Assembly (NCBI GenBank): GCA_002989075.1
Contig: PSQN01000014.1
Span: forward strand, 1,476,005-1,540,004
Origin: Arthonia radiata
Taxonomy: Eukaryota; Ascomycota; Arthoniomycetes; Arthoniales; Arthoniaceae
Direction of reading: 5' to 3'
Length of the DNA stretch: 64,000 nucleotides
The notes under the pieces were generated by a model. That model was not told where the DNA came from and did not search any database. It worked only from the letters and a program-made list of their open reading frames with translations. Made by a program: the position numbers and the translations under genes. Of this stretch, positions 45,684-56,805 are shown piece by piece (positions within the stretch are counted from its first letter, which is position 1; every line of letters begins with the position of its first letter).

Positions 45684-48042
45684 CTAGCCGCCGTACTCGC
45701 TACCCTCGCTCTCTTCTGCATCGCCACCAGCCATTTTCCAGTCGCCGTTGTCCTCGGTACCATGTCCAATGAATCGTCCATCGCCCTCATCGTCCGCCTG
45801 ATTGCCGTGCTCGAGCTCCACCATGGTGCCTGCACCGTTTTCATCCTCGGAATTTACTTCCGCGCGTGCATAAATGCACATGTTCGCTCGATTGGTGGCA
45901 GCTCTCGAGGGACGCGAGGAGCTCGGACTGATTGGACTAGGCGGAAGTGCTTGCTGTGCCTCGATTGGTTTGGGTCGCTTAAGCGAGAGCGGCGTAGTAG
46001 GGGGTGTGAGCTTCGTTATCTTGCCTGTTTGCACCGGCGCCAGCACTTTGCTGTTCATCGAACCCTTGATGGCTCCATTGTTCATTCTTAGCTGAAGCTG
46101 CTGCCAAAACGACGACTTGCCTTTGAGTTTGATGATATTCGACAGCTTTGACGCGCTAGTGTCTGGTGTCATAGGAGTGTCTGGTGTGGTAAGTCTAGAG
46201 GTCGGGCCGTTTAGCATCTGTGCAGGGTCCATGGTTGCGCGCTCGGGGCTGTCGTGTCTTTGCCACATCGGCGGTGGTGTGCCTATCAGAGAGGTGAGAG
46301 CGGAGCTATCGTCTACATCGGGCATGATTTGGTCATGATCTGGCCCAGTAGCAGCGATCTCGGAGGTATTCGTGGCCTCTGCAAGATCGCTGCGCTCAGC
46401 AGCCGTCTCAAATACATCTGGAGCGCGCGCCGCGGTATACTGTGACGGTTCGCCGGCGATGAAATCTGTGTTCAGCCCATCATCCCAAGCCATGAATTGC
46501 TGCTGCTGCGGAGCTTGTCCTAACTCCACGTTGATAGCGGCAAAGCTCCGCACAGGCGCAGTGGAGTACACCGCGTTGTCGTTCTCTGGTGCGTCGTAGT
46601 AAGTATCCAAGTCGATATGAGTGGGTTCAGACCCGTAAATTCCAGGCCTTGCAGTCGATGCCGAAGGCGCATCGTCTTGTCCAGGCGTGGGAATGTGTCG
46701 TGGGTGTTGCATCTCAGCAAGAGGTTCATATTGATCATCGGGATCTCCCTCAGCGTCGTGTTCGCCCTCCTGAGCCGACCGGAAAGATTCAGCGGACGAT
46801 TCGCGGTGATTATTGGGTGACGTGGTTTGCTTATTTGTGGCTTGCATGTCGTTAAGGCCCTGGACTGGTGCTTGAGGGCCAACTCCGGATCTAGTATTTG
46901 ACGAAGAAGCATCTGCTGGGCCATACGCGCGAGTGCTGGGCTCTTCGAGTAATGCATTGTCATCTTCAAAAACGTAATTCTCTTGAAAATTCTGCATCGC
47001 GCTCTCGAATTCATGACCTCCGTAGAACGCTGCATCGGCTTCACCGCTGCACTGATGGCAGAGAGGCTCGCGGTCTACGTTGAAGATCGTGGCGTCATCC
47101 GCGGCAAACCGCAGGTTACAGTTGGGACAGTCGTAAATTTGTTGCGGCTGGAAAGCAATTGCCGCGGTGGGAAGCCTCTGCGTGACTCCAAGCGCTTGGT
47201 CGTAGGTGTTGAATGGGTGCTGAGGGTAGCTGCTATCGAATTCGTGTAGCTGCTGGACATTGGCTGTAATATCATCAGCGTGCGCCGGAGCCTGCTGCTC
47301 GAACTCTTTTGTTTTCAGTATGTTTCCAAAGGCAGCGCTCGGCGCCGACGGTATCTGCGCTATGTCGTGTTCATCGACCGGCTCCGAGCTCTCAACTTCA
47401 TCGTCGTCGATCTCGATGAGTTCAGGCTGTGCTTGTGACGCGCGATTATCGCTTGCTTCAATTTCGTCTTCAGACGAGTCTTCATCGGAGCTAGACTCAT
47501 TCTCGAAAGCGGCGGGCGGAGCTAGAGCATCTTCGTCGTCATCGAGAGCGATTGGCGCATCTTGTGTATCGCCTGGGCGAGCTTGCGCAGTATCGTTCTT
47601 AATGTCCTCCTTTAGTGTGCGATCCTTGATATGATCGACCACTAGCGCGTGAAATACAACGACGTTGTCGCGACCGTTCTTGAGCTTGCCGATCGGTGTG
47701 AAGTCGCCAGGGATCCGGCCGTCATGCTGCAGAACAAACTCATCAAGTGGATATCGCTCAAAGTATTTGAACTTAATCGTGCGGACAGTGATATCCTACG
47801 TATACTGGTTAGTGAAGGCTTACGATGGGTCGCAACGGTAGTAAACTTACCGGATGCGCCTTTAGCCAAAGGAAGGCCTTATCGTCCTTAATGTCATTAA
47901 AGTTAATGATGTTGTGATTAAGAACGGCGATCCAATATCTTTCTTTCTTGATGGGCAACGTCGGTAGTAGATCTCTTGCCCGGCGTAGCAGCGCAGGTGG
48001 AGTGAGCGGGATTTGCACCGGGGCAGCTTTCTGCTTGTCCAT
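45684..48042 (-). CDS. Hypothetical protein with possible zinc ribbon
   Basis: Two exons, 48042-47851 and 47795-45684, 767 aa; the 55-nt intron (GTAAGT...TAG) joins as ...LKAHP/DITVRTIKF in phase. The first 130 residues look folded and conserved in style ('KKERYWIAVLNHNIINFNDIKDDKAFLWL', 'GDFTPIGKLKNGRDNVVVFHALVVD'), with no family I can name. After an acidic Ser/Asp/Glu stretch, residues about 283-310 contain C-x2-C ... C-x2-C ('DCPNCNLRF' and 'LCHQC'), a likely zinc ribbon of about 27 residues. The rest is disordered and ends in an acidic tail. The acidic low-complexity sequence with a small zinc site suggests a nuclear scaffold or regulator, but that is inference. Confidence 0.7.
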
Positions 48043-48864
48043 AAGACTGGAGTGAAGGAATGGAATTAACGACGAGGTAGAACTGCTGAGCTCTGATCGT
48101 CTGAAAGGTGAGACTTGCGATGGCGCAAGCTAGACGATAGTCTTGATGTTAGCGACGATAATAATTTGAGGTAGTCAATATTCGGGTTCGAGCATGTGTT
48201 AGCAGACGAGTGCCAGCGCAGGCATCGCCTCTCTTAAAGCTGCTGTTGCCTGGAGAGACAACCGAGAGACAAAATAGAAGGGGTTCCCTTGGTGCTTGTC
48301 GCTTTCAGCTTCAGATGTTCACTTTAAGGTGACTTCACCCCGATTGGGCGCACTTGCCGTACAAAATCGCCTTTCGATTCCACCGAACGACCGTGATGTC
48401 ATCTTCAAGTTATACTCATTCATGTGCTAATGACATGAACGCTTCGAGGTCGAGATGGCAAAGTCCAATCTCTAAAGAGAAAGCTAGGTCAAGCAGCGTC
48501 GGTAATGCACATCACCTGCGTGCGACTGTTTGTCTAAAAGCCGTTGAAGTAAAGCGAGAGACTTACATCGGCCGAAAAAGGCGTGCGCTTCCGTTCTGGT
48601 CTGCCAGGCAATGTTTTGAGAGCGAGCGCTCAGTCTGGTCACCAATCGTAGCACATTTGAGCACCAACTGGCGGACTTCGTATAGGCTCGAGCTTATAAG
48701 AGCGTCGGTTATGTAATATATGGAACTGTCATCTTAGCAAAAGTTAAGATATCGACATGCCGAAGCGTTGAACGGCCAAAGGCCCGTATTCTGCATCTTA
48801 CAATTCGCGCCAACCCGCAAGCACAATAGCCAGCAATGAGCATTGACTACGCGGACGCGCATGA
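48043..48864. other. Intergenic region, 0.8 kb
   Basis: Promoter of the zinc-ribbon gene and 3' flank of Sen15. No gene recognised; a B-box-like ggttcgagc at about 48184 does not fold as a tRNA. Confidence 0.5.
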
Positions 48865-49452
48865 CTAATTTTGTCGCGGTTTTACAACGCCACCATGTAC
48901 AATGTAATACGTGACCGTACTATCATCATCCACAGTCGCGAGCAGCAATCTCTTTAGCTCCTTCTCGTATACCTGGCCGGCCTGATCCTCACTCTCATTC
49001 CCATTCCCATCGTTGTCCTCACCAGCAGGCGGCACCCTACCGACCTTATCGAACACATTCGCAAACCTCTTCAATGTCCACTTCTCCCGCAAATGCGTAG
49101 GGAGCACCCACTCCCTCCTCGGCTTGATGTCTTTCTCCTCAATCCCAGCCTTGATGAGCTCAATCTGCTGGTCTGGATGGATGTAGATGGGATGAGGCGG
49201 GATGCCGGAGACGAGAGGCCGTGGTAGCAGGACGGAAGAGTTAAGCGAGGAACGCGTGTGGACTTTGAGCGTGGTCCAGTCGTGCTGGTATTGAAGGTTA
49301 TGCCGGACCTGATGTGCGAGAGCGTGGAGGTGCGCTTCGTGCGTCAACGGAGCCTCTCCATCGTTGCCAAGGCTATTAATAAGCTCATCGATTGCAGATG
49401 GCTGGAAATGTATGCCAGGTGCCATGTGGAGTGTTAGAGGAGGATCGGCCAT
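48865..49452 (-). CDS. sen15: tRNA-splicing endonuclease subunit Sen15
   Basis: Single exon, 195 aa. The C-terminal half has the Sen15 pattern: 'PRREWVLPTHLREKWTLKRFANVF', an acidic disordered insert, then 'VYEKELKRLLLATVDDDSTVTYYIVHGGVVKPRQN' region, the beta-strand end of the endonuclease-like fold that pairs with Sen34. Sen15 is a non-catalytic structural subunit of the Sen2-Sen34-Sen54-Sen15 complex that cuts introns from pre-tRNA. The length agrees with fungal homologues. The gene is C-rich at its 5' end and G-rich at its 3' end on the coding strand. Confidence 0.88.
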   Translation of the reverse strand: MADPPLTLHMAPGIHFQPSAIDELINSLGNDGEAPLTHEAHLHALAHQVRHNLQYQHDWTTLKVHTRSSLNSSVLLPRPLVSGIPPHPIYIHPDQQIELIKAGIEEKDIKPRREWVLPTHLREKWTLKRFANVFDKVGRVPPAGEDNDGNGNESEDQAGQVYEKELKRLLLATVDDDSTVTYYIVHGGVVKPRQN

Positions 49453-49721
49453 GGCCTGCGGTCACACGTTCTCCGACCTCCGCCAAGACCCCCGTTCCAT
49501 AATCGGGCATGGTCACATAGCCAGACACAAAAACACATTGACACCGGCGATGCTGAGGATCATCCTCATCAATGAGAATATGCTACATGCTGTCTCAAAG
49601 CTCCTTTTCATATCATGCTAGACACGTGATGCTCTCATATCCTACAGAGGCTCCGTGGAGCAAATGCTAACGCTATAACGCTGATGCAACCCATTCGCCA
49701 GTATCACAACAATCGTTCGGT

Positions 49722-51095
49722 CTAGTCACTGTCGCTAAGACTGTCCCGTCTACTACCACCACCCCTTCGATATCCATTGCTCCGCGAGGGCGTCCCTGCG
49801 CTTCGGCCAACGCCCGGAATATGATGCTGGTACACCTTAGTGCCGGTGTCGCTTGCAACATCAGAGTACGCATCATATGACCCCGGCACCCGAGGTTGAA
49901 ATTCACGCTTGAGCGGACTTGCTCGACGAGGCTCGGCTGGAGCTCGGGTATGCCTAGGCGAGCTTCGTCGAGGAGGTGATGCTCGATTGCCATGCGATCG
50001 CGTGAATGCAGGCTGTTCTGGACGGTAGTTGGCGTAGTAAGAGCTGTCATTGGTACCACGGCTATTGCCTGCGACGGTAGAGGCTGCATCGAGGGTCGAA
50101 AGAGACGGTCGGCGTTGAGCAGGGCGTGGACGCGTTGGTTCCGTCACGCGATGAGCTGGGCTCTTGCTGCCTGGACTTTTCTTTTGGTCTTTGCGCGCTG
50201 CTTTTGCAACTCTCTTCTGATCCTTATCGACCTTCTTCTCAGCCTGCTTCTGCGTTCGCTGTTCTTTCTTCCGCTCGAGGAAGCCTTTCTTCTTCGTGGG
50301 CGACTGCTGGGGCGACGGTGTAGAGTAGGGCCGAAGGTGAGTGCGAGAGCTGTTCGAGATGATCTCGTCAGGATTGGATGGTGTGTATGCTGAGTATGAG
50401 TAATCAGAGTTGGTGAAGTCATAGTGTGAACCGTCTGCCTGACGGTTGAGACCACCGACCTTGGCTGATCTCTCGTTGCGGTAAGCCTTCACGTCCTCAT
50501 CGCTGGGTCCGCGTTCAGTTTGAGGTCGGTGAGAGTGCTTGCGTCGGTGATGTCGGTGGGACTGTTTCTCATTTGTCTCTCCCATCTCAAGATCCCGCTT
50601 TTCGTAGTCGAATGTGCCAGCAACACTCTTCTGCCCCAGGTTGGTTCGTGGTGTAGCATTACTGAGCGTGTTGCCGTACTTGTCCTTGCGACGGAGCACG
50701 GTCGACTTGTACTCGTCCCAGTCTCCTTGCTTGAACTTGAACCCACCGTTATCCGCCCAGAAGAAGAACCAAATGGCACCGACGACCAATACTGCTCCAA
50801 GAATTGCAAAAAGGGCAAAGTAGCCTTTGTTGTTGAAGGTCTCGGGCGCCCGGGCGTGAGCCATGGGATCCCATTTAGGGTCGACTGGTTGTGGGGCATC
50901 GTCGCGTCGACTCAAAGTGCTTGAGGGTTGCAGTGGCCAATTTTCAACAGCTATAGGCTGTCTTTCTCTGAGGTTCGGGTTCGGGAAAGCAGGCAGGGCG
51001 AGGCTGTTCAGGTCGTGGGTGGTGGGTGCATCAGATGCAGATGAGGATGAGGAAGCAAGGCTTTCTGGGGCTTGAAAAGCAATTGCTGGAGCCAT
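49722..51095 (-). CDS. Single-pass membrane protein with long basic tail, unknown function
   Basis: Single exon, 457 aa, ATG 51095. An N-terminal region of about 90 mostly disordered residues precedes one hydrophobic helix ('YFALFAILGAVLVVGAIWFFFWA', about 92-114). About 340 residues rich in Lys, Arg, Ser and Pro follow, with a Lys/Glu coiled-coil-like stretch near 275-315 ('KKKGFLERKKEQRTQKQAEKK' region) and repeated Ser-Pro sites. No signal peptide is evident. The layout fits a membrane-anchored scaffold facing the cytosol with many kinase sites; no family is recognised. Confidence 0.72.
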   Translation of the reverse strand: MAPAIAFQAPESLASSSSSASDAPTTHDLNSLALPAFPNPNLRERQPIAVENWPLQPSSTLSRRDDAPQPVDPKWDPMAHARAPETFNNKGYFALFAILGAVLVVGAIWFFFWADNGGFKFKQGDWDEYKSTVLRRKDKYGNTLSNATPRTNLGQKSVAGTFDYEKRDLEMGETNEKQSHRHHRRKHSHRPQTERGPSDEDVKAYRNERSAKVGGLNRQADGSHYDFTNSDYSYSAYTPSNPDEIISNSSRTHLRPYSTPSPQQSPTKKKGFLERKKEQRTQKQAEKKVDKDQKRVAKAARKDQKKSPGSKSPAHRVTEPTRPRPAQRRPSLSTLDAASTVAGNSRGTNDSSYYANYRPEQPAFTRSHGNRASPPRRSSPRHTRAPAEPRRASPLKREFQPRVPGSYDAYSDVASDTGTKVYQHHIPGVGRSAGTPSRSNGYRRGGGSRRDSLSDSD

Positions 51096-53683
51096 GTCGG
51101 CTCAGCAGGTCGTCGTGAACTTCAGTCGGGCGTTCAAGCTTGGAGCGACGAAAGCCGCTGTGGACGGAGCTTGTCGGCGGAGCAACGACGAAATGCTGTC
51201 AAGGTGAAGTCAGTGGGTGATCTTGCGCAATTCTGGGGAGAAGCAGCTCAATTGCGAGAAGGCGACTGTAAGCGCAGGGCAGGCGACAACGCCATATATC
51301 CGATGGCTTGTACACCAGCCACGCGCACCCAGCATTTGTGCCAAAATTCAGATGGCTGGGCACCTTGATGGTCATTGCTGCCCCAGCAACCGCAGAGGCG
51401 GAACTTGCCGCGCGGTAAGGCTAGTCTACACTGCCGTTAGCGCATGCGTGGCGTAGAATCCACTAAACGCCTGCCTTTCCTTCCTCACCAACACCACGAT
51501 TATGCATTCTCGTTTTTTAGAATCAGGGTAAAAAGTCGACCTTGGCGATGTCGCCAGGTAGATTCAGCAAAATTGGGTGAGAATCCATGGACTTGTGCTG
51601 CCCTTGCTGCGAGAGCTCGTGAAGACAGGACGCTAGGCTTGGTGTGTCACTAGCGTGGGCAATAAGGCTTACTTGGCATTCAGGGTGCCATTCTTTCATA
51701 CTCCGCAGTGACAGCCTATCCAAGCCAAAACCTTTTCGACACTCACTCGATCCATGCCATTATCTACTTGCTGGAACGTATCTCTTCCTCCTGTCTAGCG
51801 GGGACAGCGCGAAGAACTTGAAACTGTTCTAACAATGAAAGACTATCTGGCTACCACCCAACGTGTAGTGGTTGTCAGGGGCGTTGTTATCGGGGTAGGA
51901 TCCACAAGTACACACATCCCAGAGCAGCAATGAATTGCTGTTTGCGCATGAGTCAGCACGGAATCTTCCCAGGCCGGCAAGCTGAGAGGTTTCGTTCCTG
52001 TTGAGTCTGGTGTGTCTCTCAATGTACTATTGTTAGGTAGTGCTTGTGAGGGAAGTCTTAAAACAAACCAGAAAACTCATGGAGACGTCCCACTTTCGGA
52101 GGTTCTCCCTCACACACATGTCTCGCAAAGTTTTGACGCGGTCCGTACATAGAACCTTGTCATACGAATTACTAATGACAGCGCTCATGCAGCGCGCCAG
52201 AAGTTTTCTGCATCCCTATAGTGCGCAGGATGGCGTAGCGGGGTTGCACGCGTAGTGTCGCCAAGACGAAGGATCAGCTGACGGAGTGTGCCCGCAACAG
52301 AACCCAGTACATTACTGAAAGTGATTGTGCTACATGGGTCCGTCATTTGCTTCCAATTAGAGTCACTACTCCCTACAGCATTGATCCTTCAGTGCGCTGC
52401 AGGAAGTCAGGCCTCCAAGTACGCGATCCCACGATTACCTGCATTGTGAGCCGTTGCCCCAGAGTATCAAATCCTCTAATCCAGCGGAAAGGGCAACTTA
52501 CAGACGAGAGATATGCCCCGTCAGAACGCTAAGTATACAATAGACATCGACGTCCGGCACATGCTGATGTTCCCTACGTTGCACCCTTTTACGGTTTCTT
52601 TTGAGCGTTTGGCTTGCACTAGCAGATCTACTGCGTGTCCAATGCTATGAGGTGGTTTGTTGTGCAGTATGGACGCCACAATTGTTTTCTGGAATGACAG
52701 GCAGACATGAGGAGCGCTAAGACCACAATCGTCTCGAAAAGCCCAGCTGGTCAGCGAGGAAAGGGGGCGGTAAAGTGCGACGTCTTTCCTCCCCGCCAGT
52801 ACATTAATCCTTCTTGATTTTGGAGCCGGCATGTGGGGTACGTGGCAAAGGCTAGCAGTATTTGGATTCCGGACTGGGCGACACTGCAGAGAAAGCTGTA
52901 TCCGCGTTGCTCAAGGTCGCTTAGTGAAGTCAGCCTGTCTGGAGCGAAAGCACGCAAAAGGATGCTTAGCAGTCTTTCGTAATTATACGATGGAATCCGT
53001 AGCCCCCATTTCGTGTCATAACGTGGGGGCCTTGGTATGTACACAATCGGGAAGTGAAGTAGTCGAGCCTGGAGTTGGCAAAAGAGAACATTCAAATGCA
53101 CACGCATCAAGAGGAGACGAGGCGCAGCATCTACCTTGGTAATTAGACCAAGTAAGCTCGAGATCCCTGGCTTTCAGCTGCTGCAAACGTGCTCGAGCGG
53201 CTTTTTGTCAACGGAGGCAGAAGCGGACTGCATTGGAGGGCAGCGGGAGTTCCTGCACTGATGCCATATGATCCCGCACCATCTCGCAAAAAGCTCGTCG
53301 AGCTCACACCACCAGTCGAGATTGGACATCCTTCAAGTGTGAATTGACGAGGGAATGCATTCGAGGCACCCGAGGCATCCACGCTCGTACTAAGTATTGG
53401 AAAGAACAGTTCTGGACTCCCGATGCAAGCCCTCGAATCCTCAAGACTGCGTGCTCCAAGGATCTCACCGCCTCCGAAGGGTCCCAGGAGCACAAGTCGA
53501 AGCCGGCAACGTGAAGAAAGCTGAGTTCCGACGGCACTCGACTGTCTATATAAGAAGCTGCTCGCTCACCGTATTGATCAATCTTGCTCAACATCAGCAC
53601 CTATTGCCTTGCCTTCTTCCAATCGAAGCTCCAACACCGCCATTCTCAGATCACCCTTGAGATCCTACTCGACCATCAACACG
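51096..53683. other. Gene-poor region, 2.6 kb
   Basis: Open frames are short, overlapping on both strands and without motifs. It ends with the promoter of the first small secreted protein gene (TATA box listed). No repeat or transposon protein was recognised. Confidence 0.45.
53547..53554 (+). promoter_or_regulatory. TATA box of small secreted protein 1
   Basis: TATATAAG, 130 bp upstream of ATG 53684, followed by a CT-rich leader. The paralogue downstream has a TATA box at nearly the same distance. Confidence 0.55.
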
Positions 53684-54193
53684 ATGCAGTTCTCCAACAC
53701 TGTCATCCTCGCCCTTGTGGCTACTGTTTCGGAGCTCGCCCACACGGCACCACTAGATAGTGCTCCAGCAGAGGCCTTGAACGCTCTCGAGAAGCGCGAC
53801 AACCCCCACTGCACCACACAGCCTCCCGGCTCTTGTAATCTTCTCTGGACCGCCGTTGGCCAGAACACCAATGACGGAACGGTCACGGTCTTCGACCACA
53901 ACTGCCAGAAGATTGGCGGCGGGTCAGTATGCCTTGTGCTCTCTGTCAGTTGCTTTACTAAGTTTGTTAGACCTGGCGGGCGTGGCACCTCGGTGACCTC
54001 GCAGCTGAAGTACACCGTAGACATTACCGATGCGCTCTGCGGCATTCAAGGCGGTCAGGATACTGCCTTTCTCGGGTTCAACTACGCAGGCGGCCACTTC
54101 GGCAAGAACGCCTGGGCGCACGCTTCACCACCGGATGGGAGCGGAAACACGCATTGTCAGGTCATTCAGGCTTTCCCGTGCCCTGCTCACTGA
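53684..54193 (+). CDS. Small secreted cysteine-rich protein 1
   Basis: Two exons, 53684-53922 and 53971-54193, 153 aa. A signal peptide (about 1-21) is followed by a propeptide ending at the Kex2 site KR (37-38, 'LEKRDNPHC'). The mature part has six Cys. It aligns with the gene at 55614-56166: 'PHCT...GSCN(L/F)LWTA', 'C(Q/R)(K/Q)IGGGP', 'GT(S/A)VTSQL(K/R)YT', 'F(N/D)YAG(G/S)H(F/Y)G'. Both have an intron at the same place in the protein. The 48-nt intron here (GTCAGT, branch TTACTAA, TTAG) has no stop and is a multiple of three, so it can also be read through. I do not recognise a named family. Small size, secretion, Kex2 site and paired cysteines fit an effector or antimicrobial-type protein, but that is inference. 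Confidence 0.82.
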   Translation: MQFSNTVILALVATVSELAHTAPLDSAPAEALNALEKRDNPHCTTQPPGSCNLLWTAVGQNTNDGTVTVFDHNCQKIGGGSVCLVLSVSCFTKFVRPGGRGTSVTSQLKYTVDITDALCGIQGGQDTAFLGFNYAGGHFGKNAWAHASPPDGSGNTHCQVIQAFPCPAH

Positions 54194-55613
54194 ACGCTCT
54201 TAGATACAAACATGTACGCTCAAACATCTAGAGATGCACCATTTGGCTGCAGCGGATAGGTAAGCTGACAGCATACTCCAGTGATGCAATGCGAGGCTAT
54301 GGAAGTAGTCGTGGCTTGGTGGAGGTTGACAGAAGAGAATCTGGGGTTTAAGTGGCAGTATCTATGCAGTTTGATTACAGTTCTATCTGTCTATCATTCG
54401 TTCTCGATTTCCATCTCTAACGGCTCATGGTCTTCTGTGACGTATCTCTTAGGGGCCGTGACTTTTCGAATCTTAACCTGCGCTGTATCTGGCCTTGCTA
54501 CACGAGATGCAGGCGTGGCAGGTATGTATGTGTACTGCGGGGTTGTCGGCCCTTACCGAAAGCTCCTGTTGTGGTCAGTCAGTAGCTGTTGCTTTGTTAC
54601 ATATCATAACATGCGCAATGGGATGCTTCTCGCTTAATGAATTTATAAACTACCCTCATGTTTGTCGATGCTTTCGTGCACCAAAAGGAAGGACACTGTG
54701 CGCAAGAGGAGACAAGTTTCAGGGGTAAGGCCCAGCTTTGAGAACAGCTGCTTCCCCGAGTGTGGGCTTATGAACACTTCGATATAGGGATGGGTATGCC
54801 GCGTCGACTGGCCACTTCAGTGTATAACAACGTCCTCCAGCGAAAGCCGAGATCCTAGCACTGATAGATCTCGTTCAAATAGCGGTCACGGCTATTGCGG
54901 ACTGAATTACATCTGTACGCGAGAACTACAAAGATGCGTTAGTGCTGTTATTGTTAGTGTGCCGTCGGCGGGGCGTTTGGATATCTATAATTCTTGGCAC
55001 GAGGAAGCACGGAGTGAAATCATCTGCCCCTAGCCCACGTTGATGGCAAGGCAAACACCCATGGCTATCAGGTAAGCGAGTAGTATGCCCAAATGGACGC
55101 GGGCGACTCGCCGAAATAACATGCAAGCAAGCCCAACACTCTCATGTTGCTCACAGTGGCTCTCAGAAGCGAGAGTGTGCGTCCATGACGTCCACATTGG
55201 GACCTTGGAAACTTGCCTTAAGAGCCTAGACATGGTCGAACTATCCAATGAAGCTGACCACATACCTGTGGCATGTTGCATGGCCTTCCTCATACTCGCA
55301 GGGCCTTTCGAGAGCACGAAGACTATCAAACAATATTGCAGTTGCAAGGACCTCCGATGTTCGACTCAAGCGCTGAAGTGCTCAGTCTCACTGCATGCGA
55401 CCGACTCGTGAGTTATACATTGAAGATGCACAACAAACCGAGGAGAACGATCTTGAGAGGCTTGCAGCCTATAAAGATGTCCATCTCCTTAGCATTCACT
55501 GAAACGTCCTTTCTCTTCAGCAACGACAACAGGTATCTCTTCGTCTCAGACGAACATCCATCTTCTGAGTTTGACTTACCGACTCTCAATCATCTTATCA
55601 ATTGCATATCAAG
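54194..55613. other. Spacer between the two small secreted protein genes
   Basis: 1.4 kb without a recognisable gene or a third copy. It carries the promoter of the second gene near its end. Confidence 0.45.
55470..55476 (+). promoter_or_regulatory. TATA box of small secreted protein 2
   Basis: TATAAAG, about 140 bp upstream of ATG 55614, matching the spacing seen in the paralogue. Confidence 0.5.
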
Positions 55614-56166
55614 ATGCATCTCTTCTCCCAGGTCATGCTCGCCCTTGCGGCTACACTGCCGTCTATGGTCTACGCAGCACCAGCCAGCAGTACTGTCGAG
55701 CTTGCGCCAGAGGATGTCATCTCGGTCGAAACAACATGCAACAGCACCAACTTTGATCTGGTCAAGCGCGACAGCCCTCACTGCACAGGGCAAGGTGCCG
55801 GCAGCTGCAACTTCTTGTGGACCGCCCGCGGGGTTGCCGAGTACAGCGGCCAGGGATTCGTCTACGACAATTACTGCAGACAGATCGGGGTACGTATTAG
55901 AGGTTGCACTTAGCCTAGGCAAGGAGGACTCAGTCTGACATCTTTGATAGGGTGGACCTACCGGAAAAGGCACGGCCGTGACTTCGCAGCTTCGCTACAC
56001 GATCAACGTGATTGACGCGAGATGCGGCTTCATCGCGGGCGAGCCCACCATTAATTTCTCCTTCGACTACGCTGGTTCGCACTACGGCAACTGCTGGGCG
56101 GAAGCTATCAAAGAAGGGAGCACCAACGTCGTCAGCTGCAGAGCCATTTGCGGCTTTCGCTGCTGA
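55614..56166 (+). CDS. Small secreted cysteine-rich protein 2 (paralogue of the gene at 53684)
   Basis: Two exons, 55614-55889 and 55951-56166, 163 aa; the 61-nt intron has donor GTACGT, branch TCTGAC and acceptor ATAG. A signal peptide (about 1-21) and a propeptide ending at KR (51-52, 'DLVKRDSPHC') precede the mature chain, which has eight Cys, two more than the paralogue. Shared blocks are listed under that gene; the last 30 residues differ most, with extra cysteines in 'YGNCW' and the terminal 'FRC'. The same order of blocks, the same intron position and the same orientation show a tandem duplication followed by strong divergence. Function unknown; candidate effector. Confidence 0.82.
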
Positions 56167-56805
56167 GCGAGTGGATGCTTCAGGTAAATCCTCGCCTTCC
56201 AGCGCCGTGTAGTCGCAGCATTGATACACCAATTGAATCAATCTTAGCGCTTGCCATTCTCGTTCGGCATAAGGCAGCATCTGGAATAATCGTGATTTTG
56301 GAGGGGTTGGGATCATGCTGTTGCCTATGTTTGACTACATTGACCATGGTAGTCAGAAGCTCTTTTAAGTGAAATGGTGCTTTCGTTGATTGATCGATTT
56401 TGTATGTTAGGTGCTGCAGGTCTTTCGGCTGGCCCAAAACTTGTTCCAGCCACCGACATGCCATCTCAGTCGCATTACCATCTCTATCTCTTCCAAATCC
56501 GGGTTGCTAGTCAAATAATGCGTAAAAAAGTGTGCAATGGGAGGTGGGAAGGCAGAAGAGCTAATAGAGAATAATGACGATCCGTTTTGAGCAGGTGATC
56601 GCTGCCCCGAGGTGATTAATCGTGGCACTTATGATTAGCCAGGCCAAAGCACACCAGGACAGCCACCCTATTATTGACCTCGTATGCAATCAAACAATGC
56701 AATCGTCAATTTGATGGTCTATTCATCTGAAGTCATCGATCGCAGCAATTTGTTCTTCATATTCATCCCTGCCCGACACCTGACGCAACTCATCAGCTGA
56801 CCATG
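56167..56805. other. Convergent intergenic spacer, 0.64 kb
   Basis: 3' flanks of the secreted protein gene and the minus-strand gene. Nothing recognised. Confidence 0.5.

Noticed and set aside
48118-48200. Box A/B-like sequence with ggttcgagc
   Set aside because: No T-stem pairing and no anticodon arm, so not called a tRNA.
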